Assembly: GCA_030837825.1 (NCBI GenBank)
Contig: JAUQYB010000025.1
Location: 1-18,275 of the forward strand
Reading direction: 5' to 3'
Source: Albidovulum sp.
GTDB lineage: Bacteria; Pseudomonadota; Alphaproteobacteria; Rhodobacterales; Rhodobacteraceae
Length of the DNA: 18,275 nt
The notes under the pieces are model-generated. The model was given only the letters and a program-made list of their open reading frames with translations, was not told the DNA's origin and did not search any database. Positions 6,037-13,828 of the stretch are shown here, one piece after another. Numbering within the stretch: the first letter of the stretch is position 1; the number at the start of each line of letters is the position of its first letter. The translations under genes were made by a program, and so were the position numbers.

Positions 6037-8010
6037 ATGGCACGGGGCAGGGACATCGCGGTCTGGGGGCTCGCGCTCGCCGCGTTCCTCCTGCTCTGGC
6101 TCGCCGGGCAGGGGGCGCTGCCCTGGGCGTTCGAGCTGCCGCGGGGCTGGACCGTTCCGGCCGCGCGCTGGATCACCGCCTTCACCAAGTGGCTCCTGAA
6201 CGACGCCACCTTCGGGCTTTTCACCTTCGCCGAATTCACCCGCTTCATCGCCGCTGTCATCGACGTGCCCTACCGTTTCGTCCTGGCGATCCTCTCGACG
6301 GGGTTCCTCGAGGGGCAGGGCTCGGCGGCGGTGCAGATCCTGCCGCCGCTGCCGTGGCTCGGCGTCGCCCTGGTCTTCGCGCTTTTCGGGCTCTGGGCCG
6401 GGGGGGCGGGACTGGCCGCGCTGGTCCTCGCCTGCTTCGCCTTCCTGCTCCTTTTCGGCCAGTGGCAGAGCGCGATGGTGACGCTCGCCTCGATCCTCGT
6501 CGCGGTGCCGCTCGGCGTGGCGGGCGGGCTCGCGCTTGGCGTCCTCGGCTGGCGTCATCCGTGGTTTTCCCGCGCGGTCCGGCCGGTTCTCGACTTGATG
6601 CAGACGATCCCGGTCTTCGCCTATCTCGTGCCGATCCTGATCCTGTTCGGTTTCGGCCCGACGGCGGCGGTGGTGGCGACGCTGATCTACGCGATGCCGC
6701 CGATGACCCGGGTGACGGAACTGGCGCTCGCGCGGGTGCCCGACGAGATCCAGGACCTTGGCCGGATGGTCGGCTGCACGCCGCGGCAGATGCTCTGGCG
6801 GGTGATGGTCCCCTCGGCGCGGGACGGGCTGATGGTCGGCGTCAACCAGGTGATCATGCTCAGCCTCAACATGGTCATCATCGCCTCGATGATCGGCGCG
6901 GGCGGGCTCGGCTTCGACGTGCTGGCCGCGCTCAGGACGCTCGATTTCGGCGCCGGGCTCGAGGCAGGCTTCGCCATCGTCGCGCTGGCCATCGTGCTCG
7001 ACCGGCTGAGCCAGGCCGCCGCCCGCCGCCACGGCGAGCCGCGGGCCGGGGCTTGGGTGGCCCGCCATCCGTATCTTGCGGGCGGTCTGGCGACGGTCCT
7101 GGTCGCGGTGCTGGCGGGGCTTGCGGTGCCGGCGGTGCGGAACTGGCCCGAGGCCTGGGAACTGTCGACCGGCACGTTCTGGAGCCGGGTCGTCGAATGG
7201 ATCAATGTCAACTACTTCGACGCGATCGAGGCGGCGAAGAACGCGGTGCTGCTCAACATCCTCGTGCCCTTCAAGCGCTTTCTCCTGGGCCTGCCGTGGC
7301 TGGGCGTCGCCGGACTTCTGGCGGTGGCGGGCTGGCGGCTCGGCGGCTGGCGGCTGGCGGCCCTTGCCGGGGCGCTCGCCACGCTCATCGCGGCGACGGG
7401 GCAGTGGGAAAAGGCGATGATCACCGTCTATCTCTGCGGCATCTCGGTCGTCTTCGCGATGCTGATCGGCGTGCCGCTCGGCATCCTCGCGGCCGAGCGA
7501 GAGCGGCTCTGGACGGTGGTGCGCGTGGTGATCGACACGCTTCAGACGCTGCCCTCCTTCGTCTACCTCATGCCGGCGGTGATGCTCTTCCGGGTCGGCG
7601 ACTTCACCGCGATGATCGCGGTCGTCGCCTATGCGGTGGTGCCGGCGATCCGCTACACCGTGCTCGGGCTCCAGGGCGTCGATCCGCGGCTGATCGAGGC
7701 GGGCCGGGCGAGGGGCGCGACCGGGTGGCAGATCCTCGCCCGGATCAGGCTGAGGCTGGCGCTGCCGGAAATCCTCCTTGGCCTCAACCAGACGATCATG
7801 TTCGCGCTCTCCATGCTGGTCATCACCTCGCTCGTCGGCACCCGCGATCTGGGGCAGGAGGTCTATGTCGCCCTGACCAAGGCCGATCCGGGGCGGGGCC
7901 TCGTCGCCGGGCTGGCTGTCGCCTTCATCGCCATCATCGCCGACCGGCTGATCCAGGCCGGCGCGCGTGCCGCGCGGGCGCGGCTCGGGCTCGGGGAGGG
8001 GGTGGAATGA
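6037..8010 (+). CDS. Quaternary amine ABC transporter permease, two ProW-like domains in one chain
   Basis: A polytopic inner-membrane protein of 657 residues, about twice the usual permease length, made of two tandem binding-protein-dependent transport domains. The repeat is visible as DLMQTIPVFAYLVPILILF (186-204) against DTLQTLPSFVYLMPAVMLF (500-518). EAA-type coupling loops lie at about 229-258 (ELALARVPDEIQDLG...) and 544-575 (GLQGVDPRLIEAGRARGAT...). Each half carries its own membrane segments, so one polypeptide can supply both permease positions of the importer. I recall this fusion as common in Rhodobacteraceae. The ribosome site is weak, and close spacing to the ATPase gene suggests coupling. 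Confidence 0.92.
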   Translation: MARGRDIAVWGLALAAFLLLWLAGQGALPWAFELPRGWTVPAARWITAFTKWLLNDATFGLFTFAEFTRFIAAVIDVPYRFVLAILSTGFLEGQGSAAVQILPPLPWLGVALVFALFGLWAGGAGLAALVLACFAFLLLFGQWQSAMVTLASILVAVPLGVAGGLALGVLGWRHPWFSRAVRPVLDLMQTIPVFAYLVPILILFGFGPTAAVVATLIYAMPPMTRVTELALARVPDEIQDLGRMVGCTPRQMLWRVMVPSARDGLMVGVNQVIMLSLNMVIIASMIGAGGLGFDVLAALRTLDFGAGLEAGFAIVALAIVLDRLSQAAARRHGEPRAGAWVARHPYLAGGLATVLVAVLAGLAVPAVRNWPEAWELSTGTFWSRVVEWINVNYFDAIEAAKNAVLLNILVPFKRFLLGLPWLGVAGLLAVAGWRLGGWRLAALAGALATLIAATGQWEKAMITVYLCGISVVFAMLIGVPLGILAAERERLWTVVRVVIDTLQTLPSFVYLMPAVMLFRVGDFTAMIAVVAYAVVPAIRYTVLGLQGVDPRLIEAGRARGATGWQILARIRLRLALPEILLGLNQTIMFALSMLVITSLVGTRDLGQEVYVALTKADPGRGLVAGLAVAFIAIIADRLIQAGARAARARLGLGEGVE

Positions 8011-8042
8011 CCTTCGGCGCTTCGCGGGTGGAGGTTGCGGGA

Positions 8043-8076
8043 GCCTCCGGCGGAGGTATTTGCGGCAAGATGAAAG
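8043..8076 (+). repeat. Rhodobacterales-type intergenic element with small hairpin
   Basis: The 75-base gap after the permease holds GCCTCC-GGC-GGAGGT (8043-8057), a six-pair stem including one G-T with a three-base loop, then ATTTG and AAGATGAAAG. I recall near-identical CCTCCGGCGG(A/G)GTATTTG...AAGATGAA sequences in many Rhodobacterales intergenic regions, often after gene ends. It could be a terminator-like or dispersed repeat element. Only one copy is in this window, so its repeat nature rests on memory. Confidence 0.45.
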
Positions 8077-8085
8077 GGCAGGGGC

Positions 8086-8973
8086 ATGGGGATTGAGCGT
8101 ATCCGCGCGCGGCCCTGCTGGCGGGGCGGGATCGCGGCGGAACCGCTGCGGGGCGGGCTTTCCAACGAGAGCTGGAAGGTGACGGATGCAGCCGGCGCCC
8201 ATGTCGCGCGCTTCGGCGAGGACTTCCCCTTCCACCACGTCGCCCGGGCCAACGAGGTGATGGCCGCGCGCGCCGCCCACCGGGCGGGCTTCGCGCCCGA
8301 GGTGGAATACGCCGCCCCAGGGGTGATGGTCTCGCGCTTCCTCGCGGCGCGGACCTGGGGCGAGGCGGACCTCCGGGCCGATCCCGAACGGGTGGGGCGC
8401 TTCCTGGCGGAGTTCCATCGCAGGATGGCGGGCGAGGTCAGCGGCCCCGGCGTGATCTTCTGGGTCTTTCACGTGATCCGCGACTATGCCCGGACGCTTC
8501 GGCAGGCGGACAGTCGCTTCGCCGCCGACCTGCCGCGCCTTGTCGGCGTCGCCGGGGCGATGGAGGCGGCGCAGGTGCCGCTGCCGGTCATCTATGGCCA
8601 CCACGACCTCTTGCCGGCCAACTTCCTCGAGGACGGCGAGGGGCGGCTCTGGCTCATCGACTACGAATACGCGGGCTTCGGCACCGCGATGTTCGACCTC
8701 GCCGGGGCCGCTTCCAATGCCGGGATGGCACCGGCGGAGACGCGGGCGCTCATGGCCGCCTATTTCGGCGCCACGCCCGATGCCGCCACCTGCCGCGCCT
8801 TCGACGCGATGCAATGCGCGTCCCTTGCCCGCGAGGCAATGTGGGCGATGGTGTCGGAACTCTTCCTCGCCGCGCCCGGGGCCGATTACGACGCCCATGC
8901 CCGCGACTACCTCGGCCGGCTCGACGCGGCGCTCGAGCAGTATCAGTCAACCCACGGAAAGATCATCGCATGA
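8086..8973 (+). CDS. Choline-kinase-like phosphotransferase (APH family), copy 1
   Basis: A protein of 295 residues with an aminoglycoside/choline kinase fold. Near the N-terminus GGLSNESWKV (23-32) forms the nucleotide loop. HHDLLPANF (172-180) is the Brenner catalytic loop with Asp174 and Asn179, and IDYEYAGFG (191-199) supplies metal-binding Asp192. The DYEYAG...FDLAG style is that of choline/ethanolamine kinases (LicA-like), so an amino-alcohol substrate is likely; a precise one cannot be assigned. It follows the transporter after 75 bases and overlaps the next flavoprotein by four (ATGA at 8970). A partly purine-rich stretch with AGGGGC just upstream serves as ribosome site. A second, broken kinase of the same family ends the operon. 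Confidence 0.85.
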   Translation: MGIERIRARPCWRGGIAAEPLRGGLSNESWKVTDAAGAHVARFGEDFPFHHVARANEVMAARAAHRAGFAPEVEYAAPGVMVSRFLAARTWGEADLRADPERVGRFLAEFHRRMAGEVSGPGVIFWVFHVIRDYARTLRQADSRFAADLPRLVGVAGAMEAAQVPLPVIYGHHDLLPANFLEDGEGRLWLIDYEYAGFGTAMFDLAGAASNAGMAPAETRALMAAYFGATPDAATCRAFDAMQCASLAREAMWAMVSELFLAAPGADYDAHARDYLGRLDAALEQYQSTHGKIIA

Positions 8974-10343
8974 CGCTGCCCTCCCACGCCCGGATCGTCG
9001 TCATCGGCGGCGGCATCATCGGCTGTTCCACCGCCTACCATCTGGCACGCGACCACAAGGCGGAGGTGGTGCTGCTGGAACAGGGCCGGCTCACCTCCGG
9101 GTCCACCTGGCACGCGGCGGGGCTGGTGGGGCAGCTCAGAAGCTCCGCCTCGATCACCCGGGTGCTGAAATACTCGGTCGACCTCTACAAGGGGCTCGCC
9201 GCCGAGACCGGGCTCGAGACCGGCTGGAAGATGACCGGCTGCCTCAGGCTCGCCACCAATGCCGACCGCTGGACCGAATACCGCCGGCTCGCCACCACGG
9301 CCCGGAGCTTCGGGATGGAGATGCACCTGATCTCTCCGGCGGAGGTCAAGCGGATGTGGCCGCTGATGGACACGTCCGATCTGGTGGGGGCGAGCTGGCT
9401 GCCGACCGACGGGCAGGCGAGCCCCTCCGACATCACCCAGTCGCTCGCGAAGGGCGCGCGGATGCACGGCGCGCGGATCTTCGAGGGCGTGCGCGTCACT
9501 GGTTTCGGCATGACGGGCGGGCGGATCACCTCCGTCCGCACCACCGGGGGAGAGATCGCCTGCGAGACGGTGGTGAACTGCGCGGGACAATGGGCCCGGC
9601 AGGTGGGCGCGATGGCGGGGATCAACGTGCCCTTGCAGCCGGTGAAGCACCAGTACATCGTGACCGAGCGGATCGAGGGGTTGGCCCCTGACGCGCCGAC
9701 CCTGCGCGACCCCGACCGGCGCACCTATTTCAAGGAGGAGGTGGGCGGCCTGGTGATGGGAGGCTATGAGCCCGACCCGCAGCCCTGGACCGCAGGCGAC
9801 GTGCCCGACGACTGGGAGTTTCGCCTCTTCGACGACGATTTCGACCATTTCGAGCAGCATATGGAGCAGGCCATCGCCCGGGTGCCGGCGCTGGCCGGGG
9901 CGGGCGTCAAGCAGATGATCAACGGGCCGGAAAGCTTCACGCCCGACGGCAACTTCATCCTCGGCGCGGCGCCCGAATGCGCCAACATGTATGTCGGCGC
10001 GGGCTTCAACGCCTTCGGCATCGCCTCGGGGGGCGGCGCCGGCTGGGTGCTGGCCGACTGGGTGGTGAACGGCGAGGCCCCGCTCGACCTCTGGACCGTC
10101 GACATCCGGCGCTTCGCGGGGATGCACTGCGACCGGCAATGGGTCTGCGACCGCACGCTCGAGGCCTATGGCAAGCACTACACCGTGGCCTTCCCGCACG
10201 AGGAATACGAAAGCGGCCGGCCGCGCGTCGTCTCGCCGCTCTACGCGCGGCTCAAGGCCCACCGCGCGGTCTTCGGATCGAAGCTCGGCTGGGAGCGGCC
10301 GAACTGGTTCGCGCCCGAAGGCGTGGAGCCGCGCGACCTCTAG
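8970..10343 (+). CDS. Dimethylglycine/sarcosine-dehydrogenase-like flavoprotein, FAD half (ends at in-frame TAG)
   Basis: This 457-residue frame is the N-terminal half of a DMGDH-type enzyme. The Rossmann FAD motif VVIGGGIIG (10-18) and GSTWHAAGL (44-52) are present; His48 aligns with the histidine that covalently holds FAD in mammalian dimethylglycine dehydrogenase. The DAO domain spans about 8-366, followed by an FAO_M-like linker (about 370-450, ending ERPNWFAPEGVEPRDL). Translation stops at TAG (10341-10343); the same frame resumes one codon later with the folate half. Read through, the protein would be 817 residues, matching the 802-residue intact paralogue downstream. It would oxidatively demethylate a secondary or tertiary N-methyl amine. 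Whether this half works alone is unknown. Confidence 0.85.
   Translation: MTLPSHARIVVIGGGIIGCSTAYHLARDHKAEVVLLEQGRLTSGSTWHAAGLVGQLRSSASITRVLKYSVDLYKGLAAETGLETGWKMTGCLRLATNADRWTEYRRLATTARSFGMEMHLISPAEVKRMWPLMDTSDLVGASWLPTDGQASPSDITQSLAKGARMHGARIFEGVRVTGFGMTGGRITSVRTTGGEIACETVVNCAGQWARQVGAMAGINVPLQPVKHQYIVTERIEGLAPDAPTLRDPDRRTYFKEEVGGLVMGGYEPDPQPWTAGDVPDDWEFRLFDDDFDHFEQHMEQAIARVPALAGAGVKQMINGPESFTPDGNFILGAAPECANMYVGAGFNAFGIASGGGAGWVLADWVVNGEAPLDLWTVDIRRFAGMHCDRQWVCDRTLEAYGKHYTVAFPHEEYESGRPRVVSPLYARLKAHRAVFGSKLGWERPNWFAPEGVEPRDL
10341..10343 (+). other. In-frame amber codon splitting the flavoprotein gene
   Basis: Codon 458 of the frame from 8970 is TAG, followed by TCG and then an ATG at 10347 in the same frame. 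Homologous enzymes, including the paralogue at 11420, are continuous here. TAG is one base from TGG (Trp) and from TAC/TAT (Tyr), so a single substitution would explain it. The break falls in the linker between domains. Confidence 0.85.
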
Positions 10344-10346
10344 TCG

Positions 10347-11423
10347 ATGGGCCGGCAGAACTGGTTCGGCCATGTCGGAGAGGAACATGCCCATGTCCGC
10401 GAGGCGGTGGGCATCTTCGACCAGTCCTCCTTCGCCAAATACGAGGTGACGGGGCGCGACGCCGCGCGCGCGCTCGAACGGGTCTGCGCGAACCGGGTGG
10501 ATCGCGCGCCGGGGCGGTTGACCTATACCCAGCTTCTGAACTCCCGCGGCGGCATCGAATGCGACCTGACGGTGGCGCGGCTCGCCCCGGACAAGCAGGG
10601 GGGGGACCGGTTCTACATCGTCACCGGAACCGGCTTCCGCACCCATGACGCCGCCTGGATCGCCGAGCACCTTCCCGCGGGCGATGTGGCGATCCGCGAC
10701 ATCACCGAGGACTGGGGCACGCTGTCGCTGATGGGGCCGAAGGCGCGCGACGTGCTGGCGAAGGTGACGGCGGCGGATGTGTCGAATGCCGCCTTCCCCT
10801 TCGGCCATGTGCGCGAGATCGCCGTCGCCGGGGCCACGGTGCGGGCCCTGCGCGTCACCTATGTGGGCGAGCTTGGTTGGGAACTGCACGTGCCGCTGGG
10901 CGCCACCGGCGCGGTCTTCGATGCGCTGATGGCGGCGGGCGCGCCCGAGGGTCTCCGTCCGGTCGGCTACCGCGCGCTCGAATCGCTCAGGCTCGAGAAG
11001 GGCTATCGCGCCTGGTCCTCGGACATCACGCCGAACGACACGCCCTTCGAAGCCGGGCTCGGCTGGGCGGTCAAGCTGGGGTCGAACGCCGATTTCATCG
11101 GCCGCGCGGCGCTTCTGGCGCAGGCGGGCAGGCCGCTGGCGAAGCGTCTGGCGGGCTTCACCCTCGCCGACCCGGACACGGTGCTGGTCGGGCGCGAGAC
11201 GATCCTGCGGAACGGCGCGCCGGTCGGCTATCTGACCTCGGGCGGCTACGGCTACACGATCGGACAATCCATCGGCTACGGCTATGTGCGAAATCCCGAA
11301 GGGGTCTCGGACGACTTCCTCATCTCGGGGAACTACGAACTGGTCGTTGCCAACGAACGCTTCCCGGCGCGGATCGCGCTCCGGCCGCTCTATGACCCCG
11401 AGAACCTGAAGGTGAAGGCATGA
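10347..11423 (+). CDS. Folate-binding (GCV_T-like) half of the split dimethylglycine-dehydrogenase-like enzyme
   Basis: This 358-residue frame holds the aminomethyltransferase (GCV_T) domain and its C-terminal barrel. Visible blocks are FDQSSFAKYEV (24-34), TQLLNSRGGIECDLTV (61-76, Asp73 aligning with the T-protein catalytic/folate Asp), TYVGELGWEL (171-180), and ESLRLEKGYRAW (212-223). In intact enzymes this domain takes the methyl-derived formaldehyde as 5,10-methylene-tetrahydrofolate. It starts, if at all, at ATG 10347, three bases after the TAG; the nearest GGAG (10326-10329) is about 17 bases away, so only coupled reinitiation is plausible. Its stop overlaps the next start (ATGA at 11420). 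It may be a separate subunit or the dead 3' end of a pseudogene. Confidence 0.75.
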   Translation: MGRQNWFGHVGEEHAHVREAVGIFDQSSFAKYEVTGRDAARALERVCANRVDRAPGRLTYTQLLNSRGGIECDLTVARLAPDKQGGDRFYIVTGTGFRTHDAAWIAEHLPAGDVAIRDITEDWGTLSLMGPKARDVLAKVTAADVSNAAFPFGHVREIAVAGATVRALRVTYVGELGWELHVPLGATGAVFDALMAAGAPEGLRPVGYRALESLRLEKGYRAWSSDITPNDTPFEAGLGWAVKLGSNADFIGRAALLAQAGRPLAKRLAGFTLADPDTVLVGRETILRNGAPVGYLTSGGYGYTIGQSIGYGYVRNPEGVSDDFLISGNYELVVANERFPARIALRPLYDPENLKVKA

Positions 11424-13828
11424 AGGCCGATCGTCACGCAAGGATCGTCATCATCGGCGCCGGGGCGATCGGCTCGGCGATCGCCTGGCATCTGGCCGGG
11501 CAGGGCGAGAGCGATGTCCTGGTGCTGGAAAAGGCGCAGGTCACGCACGGGTCCACCTGGCACGCGGCGGGGCTCGTCGGGCAGTTGCGCGGCAAGCGGG
11601 CGCTGACGCGGCTGATGCAGAACTCGGTCGCGGTCTTCGACCGGCTGGCCGGCGAGTCCGGCATGGCCACCGACTGGAAGAAGGTGGGCTCGCTGCGCCT
11701 TGCGGCGTCGGAGGCGAGATGGAGCGAAATCCGCCGCTCGGTCCAACTGGCGAAAAGCTTCGGCTTCGAGGCGCACCTGGTCTCGCCCGACGAGGCGAAG
11801 GCGATGTTCCCCCATATCGACCGGAAGGGCATCGTCGGCGCCGCCTGGATTCCGAGCGACGGCTATATCGACCCCTATGCGGTGACGATGGCCTTCGCCG
11901 CCGGCGCCCGCAAGGGCGGCGTGCGGATCGAGGAGGGGGTGACCGTCACCGCGATCCCGGTGAAGGGCCGCCGCGCGCTTGGCGTCGTCACCGACCACGG
12001 CACGGTTTCGGCCGATATCGTCGTGAACGCGGCGGGCTACTGGGCGCGGCGCGTCGGCGCGATGGCGGGCGTGCCGGTCGCGGCGGGCGTGGTCGAACAC
12101 CAGTATTTCGTCACCGAGAAGGGTCTCGATGTCCCCGACACCCTGACCACCCTGCGCGACCCCGACCACAATTTCTACCTCAAGCCCGATGTCGGCGGGG
12201 CCTGGGCGATCGGCGGATGGGAGGAGGGGACGCGCGCGTTGTGGAACCAGTGGGCGCCCTTCGACTTCGCGCGCGAGCTGTTCCCGGCGAACATGGAGCG
12301 GCTGGAGCTTTTCGCCCTGCCCGCCGCCGAACGCCTGCCGGTCCTGAACGAGATCGGCATCCGGACCGTGATCAACGGCCCGATCCCGGTGTCGGCGGAT
12401 GGCGAGCCGATCATGGGCCTCGCCCCGGAACTCGACAATTTCTATCTCGCCTGCGGCTTCACCGCCGGCATCGCCGCCTCGGGCGGCGCCGGCGGGGCGA
12501 TGGCGAACTGGATCCTGAGCGGCGACCCGGGGCTCGATCTCTGGCCCTTCGACGCGCGCCGCTTCGGGGCGCCGCATGCGCGGGCCTCCTGGCTCGCGGC
12601 CCGGGCGGTGGAGGCCTATGCCGCCTACTACAAGGTCCACTGGCCGGGCGAGGAACATCATGCGGGCCGGGGCCTGCGCCGGTCGCCGCTGCACGAGCCG
12701 CTGAAGGCCGCGTGCGCGGTCTTCGGCGCGCGCTTCGGCTGGGAACGGCCCAACTGGTTCACCGCCTCCGACCCCTCGGCCACCGACACCCCGAGCTTCG
12801 AGGGCAAGCCCGGCTGGCACCCGGCGGTGGCCGCAGAGGTGCGCGCGATCCGCGAAAGCGTGGCGCTGATCGACCAGACCTCGTTTTCCAAGTTCGAGCT
12901 TTGCGGCCCCGGCGCGCAGGCGGCGCTGAACCGGATCGCGGCCGCGGATGTTTCCGGCGCGCCGGGCCGGGCGATCTATACCCAGTTTCTGAACGACCGG
13001 GGCGGGATCGAGGCCGACGTCACCATCCAGCACCGGGGCGAGGAGGATTTCCTGATCGTCACCGGATCGGGTTTCGGCGTGCGCGACGGCAACTGGATCA
13101 CGCGCGCCCTGCCCGAGGGGCTGAGGCTGCGTGACGTGACCAATGCCCTTGCCGTTCTCAACATCTGCGGGCCGAGGGCGCGCGACGTGCTCGCCTCGGT
13201 CAGTGACGCCGACCTCTCGAACGCGGGCTTTCCCTTCCTTGCCGCGCGCGAGATCGGCGTCGGCCATGCGTCCGCCTTCGCGGTGCGGGTGGGCTATGTC
13301 GGCGAACTGGGGTGGGAGCTTTACATCCCCACCGAATACGCCGGCCACGTCTACGATACGCTCAAGGCGGCGGGGGCGCCGCACGGGCTGCGCGACGCGG
13401 GTTACCGGGCGATCGAAAGCTGCCGCCTGGAAAAGGGCTATCTCTACTGGTCCTCGGACATCAGCCCCGAGACCACGCCCGCCGAGGCGGGCCTGGGCTT
13501 CGCCGTGGCGATGGCAAAGGGCGACTTCACCGGCCGTGCGGCGCTCGCCGCCCAAGGCGCGCCGAAGCGGCGGCTCGTGTCGCTCGCGGTCGACGGCTTC
13601 GCCCCGTTCCTGTCGGGCGAGACGGTGCTTCATGGCGGAAGGCCGGTCGCCTCGCTGACCAGCGCGGGCTACGGCCATCACCTCGGCAAGACCATCGGCT
13701 TCGCCTATCTTCCGGTCGAGATCGCCGGCGGGCAGGGCTTCACGATCGAGGCTTTCGGCAAGCCCTATGCCGCGACCCGGGGGCCGCGGTGCCTTTACGA
13801 CGCGAAGATGGAAAGGCTGAAGGCATGA
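11420..13828 (+). CDS. Dimethylglycine/sarcosine-dehydrogenase-like FAD- and folate-dependent oxidoreductase (intact)
   Basis: A full-length 802-residue enzyme with the DMGDH order of domains. These are a DAO flavin domain (FAD motif IIGAGAIG at 11-18, GSTWHAAGL with probable covalent-FAD His48), an FAO_M-like linker (about 375-465), then GCV_T (about 475-700, with TQFLNDRGGIEADVTI and Asp533, VGYVGELGWELY 624-635, ESCRLEKGYLYW 666-677) and a C-terminal barrel. It should oxidise an N-methyl amine and pass the one-carbon unit to tetrahydrofolate. It is a tandem paralogue of the split gene upstream, similar block by block but clearly diverged, so the two may act on successive demethylation steps. 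It overlaps both neighbours by four bases. The exact substrate (dimethylglycine, sarcosine or a phosphorylated methylamine) is not readable. Confidence 0.9.
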   Translation: MKADRHARIVIIGAGAIGSAIAWHLAGQGESDVLVLEKAQVTHGSTWHAAGLVGQLRGKRALTRLMQNSVAVFDRLAGESGMATDWKKVGSLRLAASEARWSEIRRSVQLAKSFGFEAHLVSPDEAKAMFPHIDRKGIVGAAWIPSDGYIDPYAVTMAFAAGARKGGVRIEEGVTVTAIPVKGRRALGVVTDHGTVSADIVVNAAGYWARRVGAMAGVPVAAGVVEHQYFVTEKGLDVPDTLTTLRDPDHNFYLKPDVGGAWAIGGWEEGTRALWNQWAPFDFARELFPANMERLELFALPAAERLPVLNEIGIRTVINGPIPVSADGEPIMGLAPELDNFYLACGFTAGIAASGGAGGAMANWILSGDPGLDLWPFDARRFGAPHARASWLAARAVEAYAAYYKVHWPGEEHHAGRGLRRSPLHEPLKAACAVFGARFGWERPNWFTASDPSATDTPSFEGKPGWHPAVAAEVRAIRESVALIDQTSFSKFELCGPGAQAALNRIAAADVSGAPGRAIYTQFLNDRGGIEADVTIQHRGEEDFLIVTGSGFGVRDGNWITRALPEGLRLRDVTNALAVLNICGPRARDVLASVSDADLSNAGFPFLAAREIGVGHASAFAVRVGYVGELGWELYIPTEYAGHVYDTLKAAGAPHGLRDAGYRAIESCRLEKGYLYWSSDISPETTPAEAGLGFAVAMAKGDFTGRAALAAQGAPKRRLVSLAVDGFAPFLSGETVLHGGRPVASLTSAGYGHHLGKTIGFAYLPVEIAGGQGFTIEAFGKPYAATRGPRCLYDAKMERLKA

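Noticed and set aside
4870..8898. Very long open minus-strand frame (over 1300 codons) opposite the transporter and kinase genes
   Set aside because: It is rich in Arg/His/Asp repeats with no domain, and lies antisense to three well-supported genes. Such frames are expected at this GC content.
10341..10343. Amber codon as pyrrolysine in a methylamine enzyme
   Set aside because: Pyrrolysine is known in MttB/MtbB/MtmB methyltransferases, not in DMGDH-like flavoproteins, and no pyl genes are in view. The site is in a linker, not an active site.
8943..13681. Long minus-strand frames opposite both flavoprotein genes
   Set aside because: Composition is low-complexity Arg/Pro/Gly/His and the opposite strand has clear family motifs throughout.
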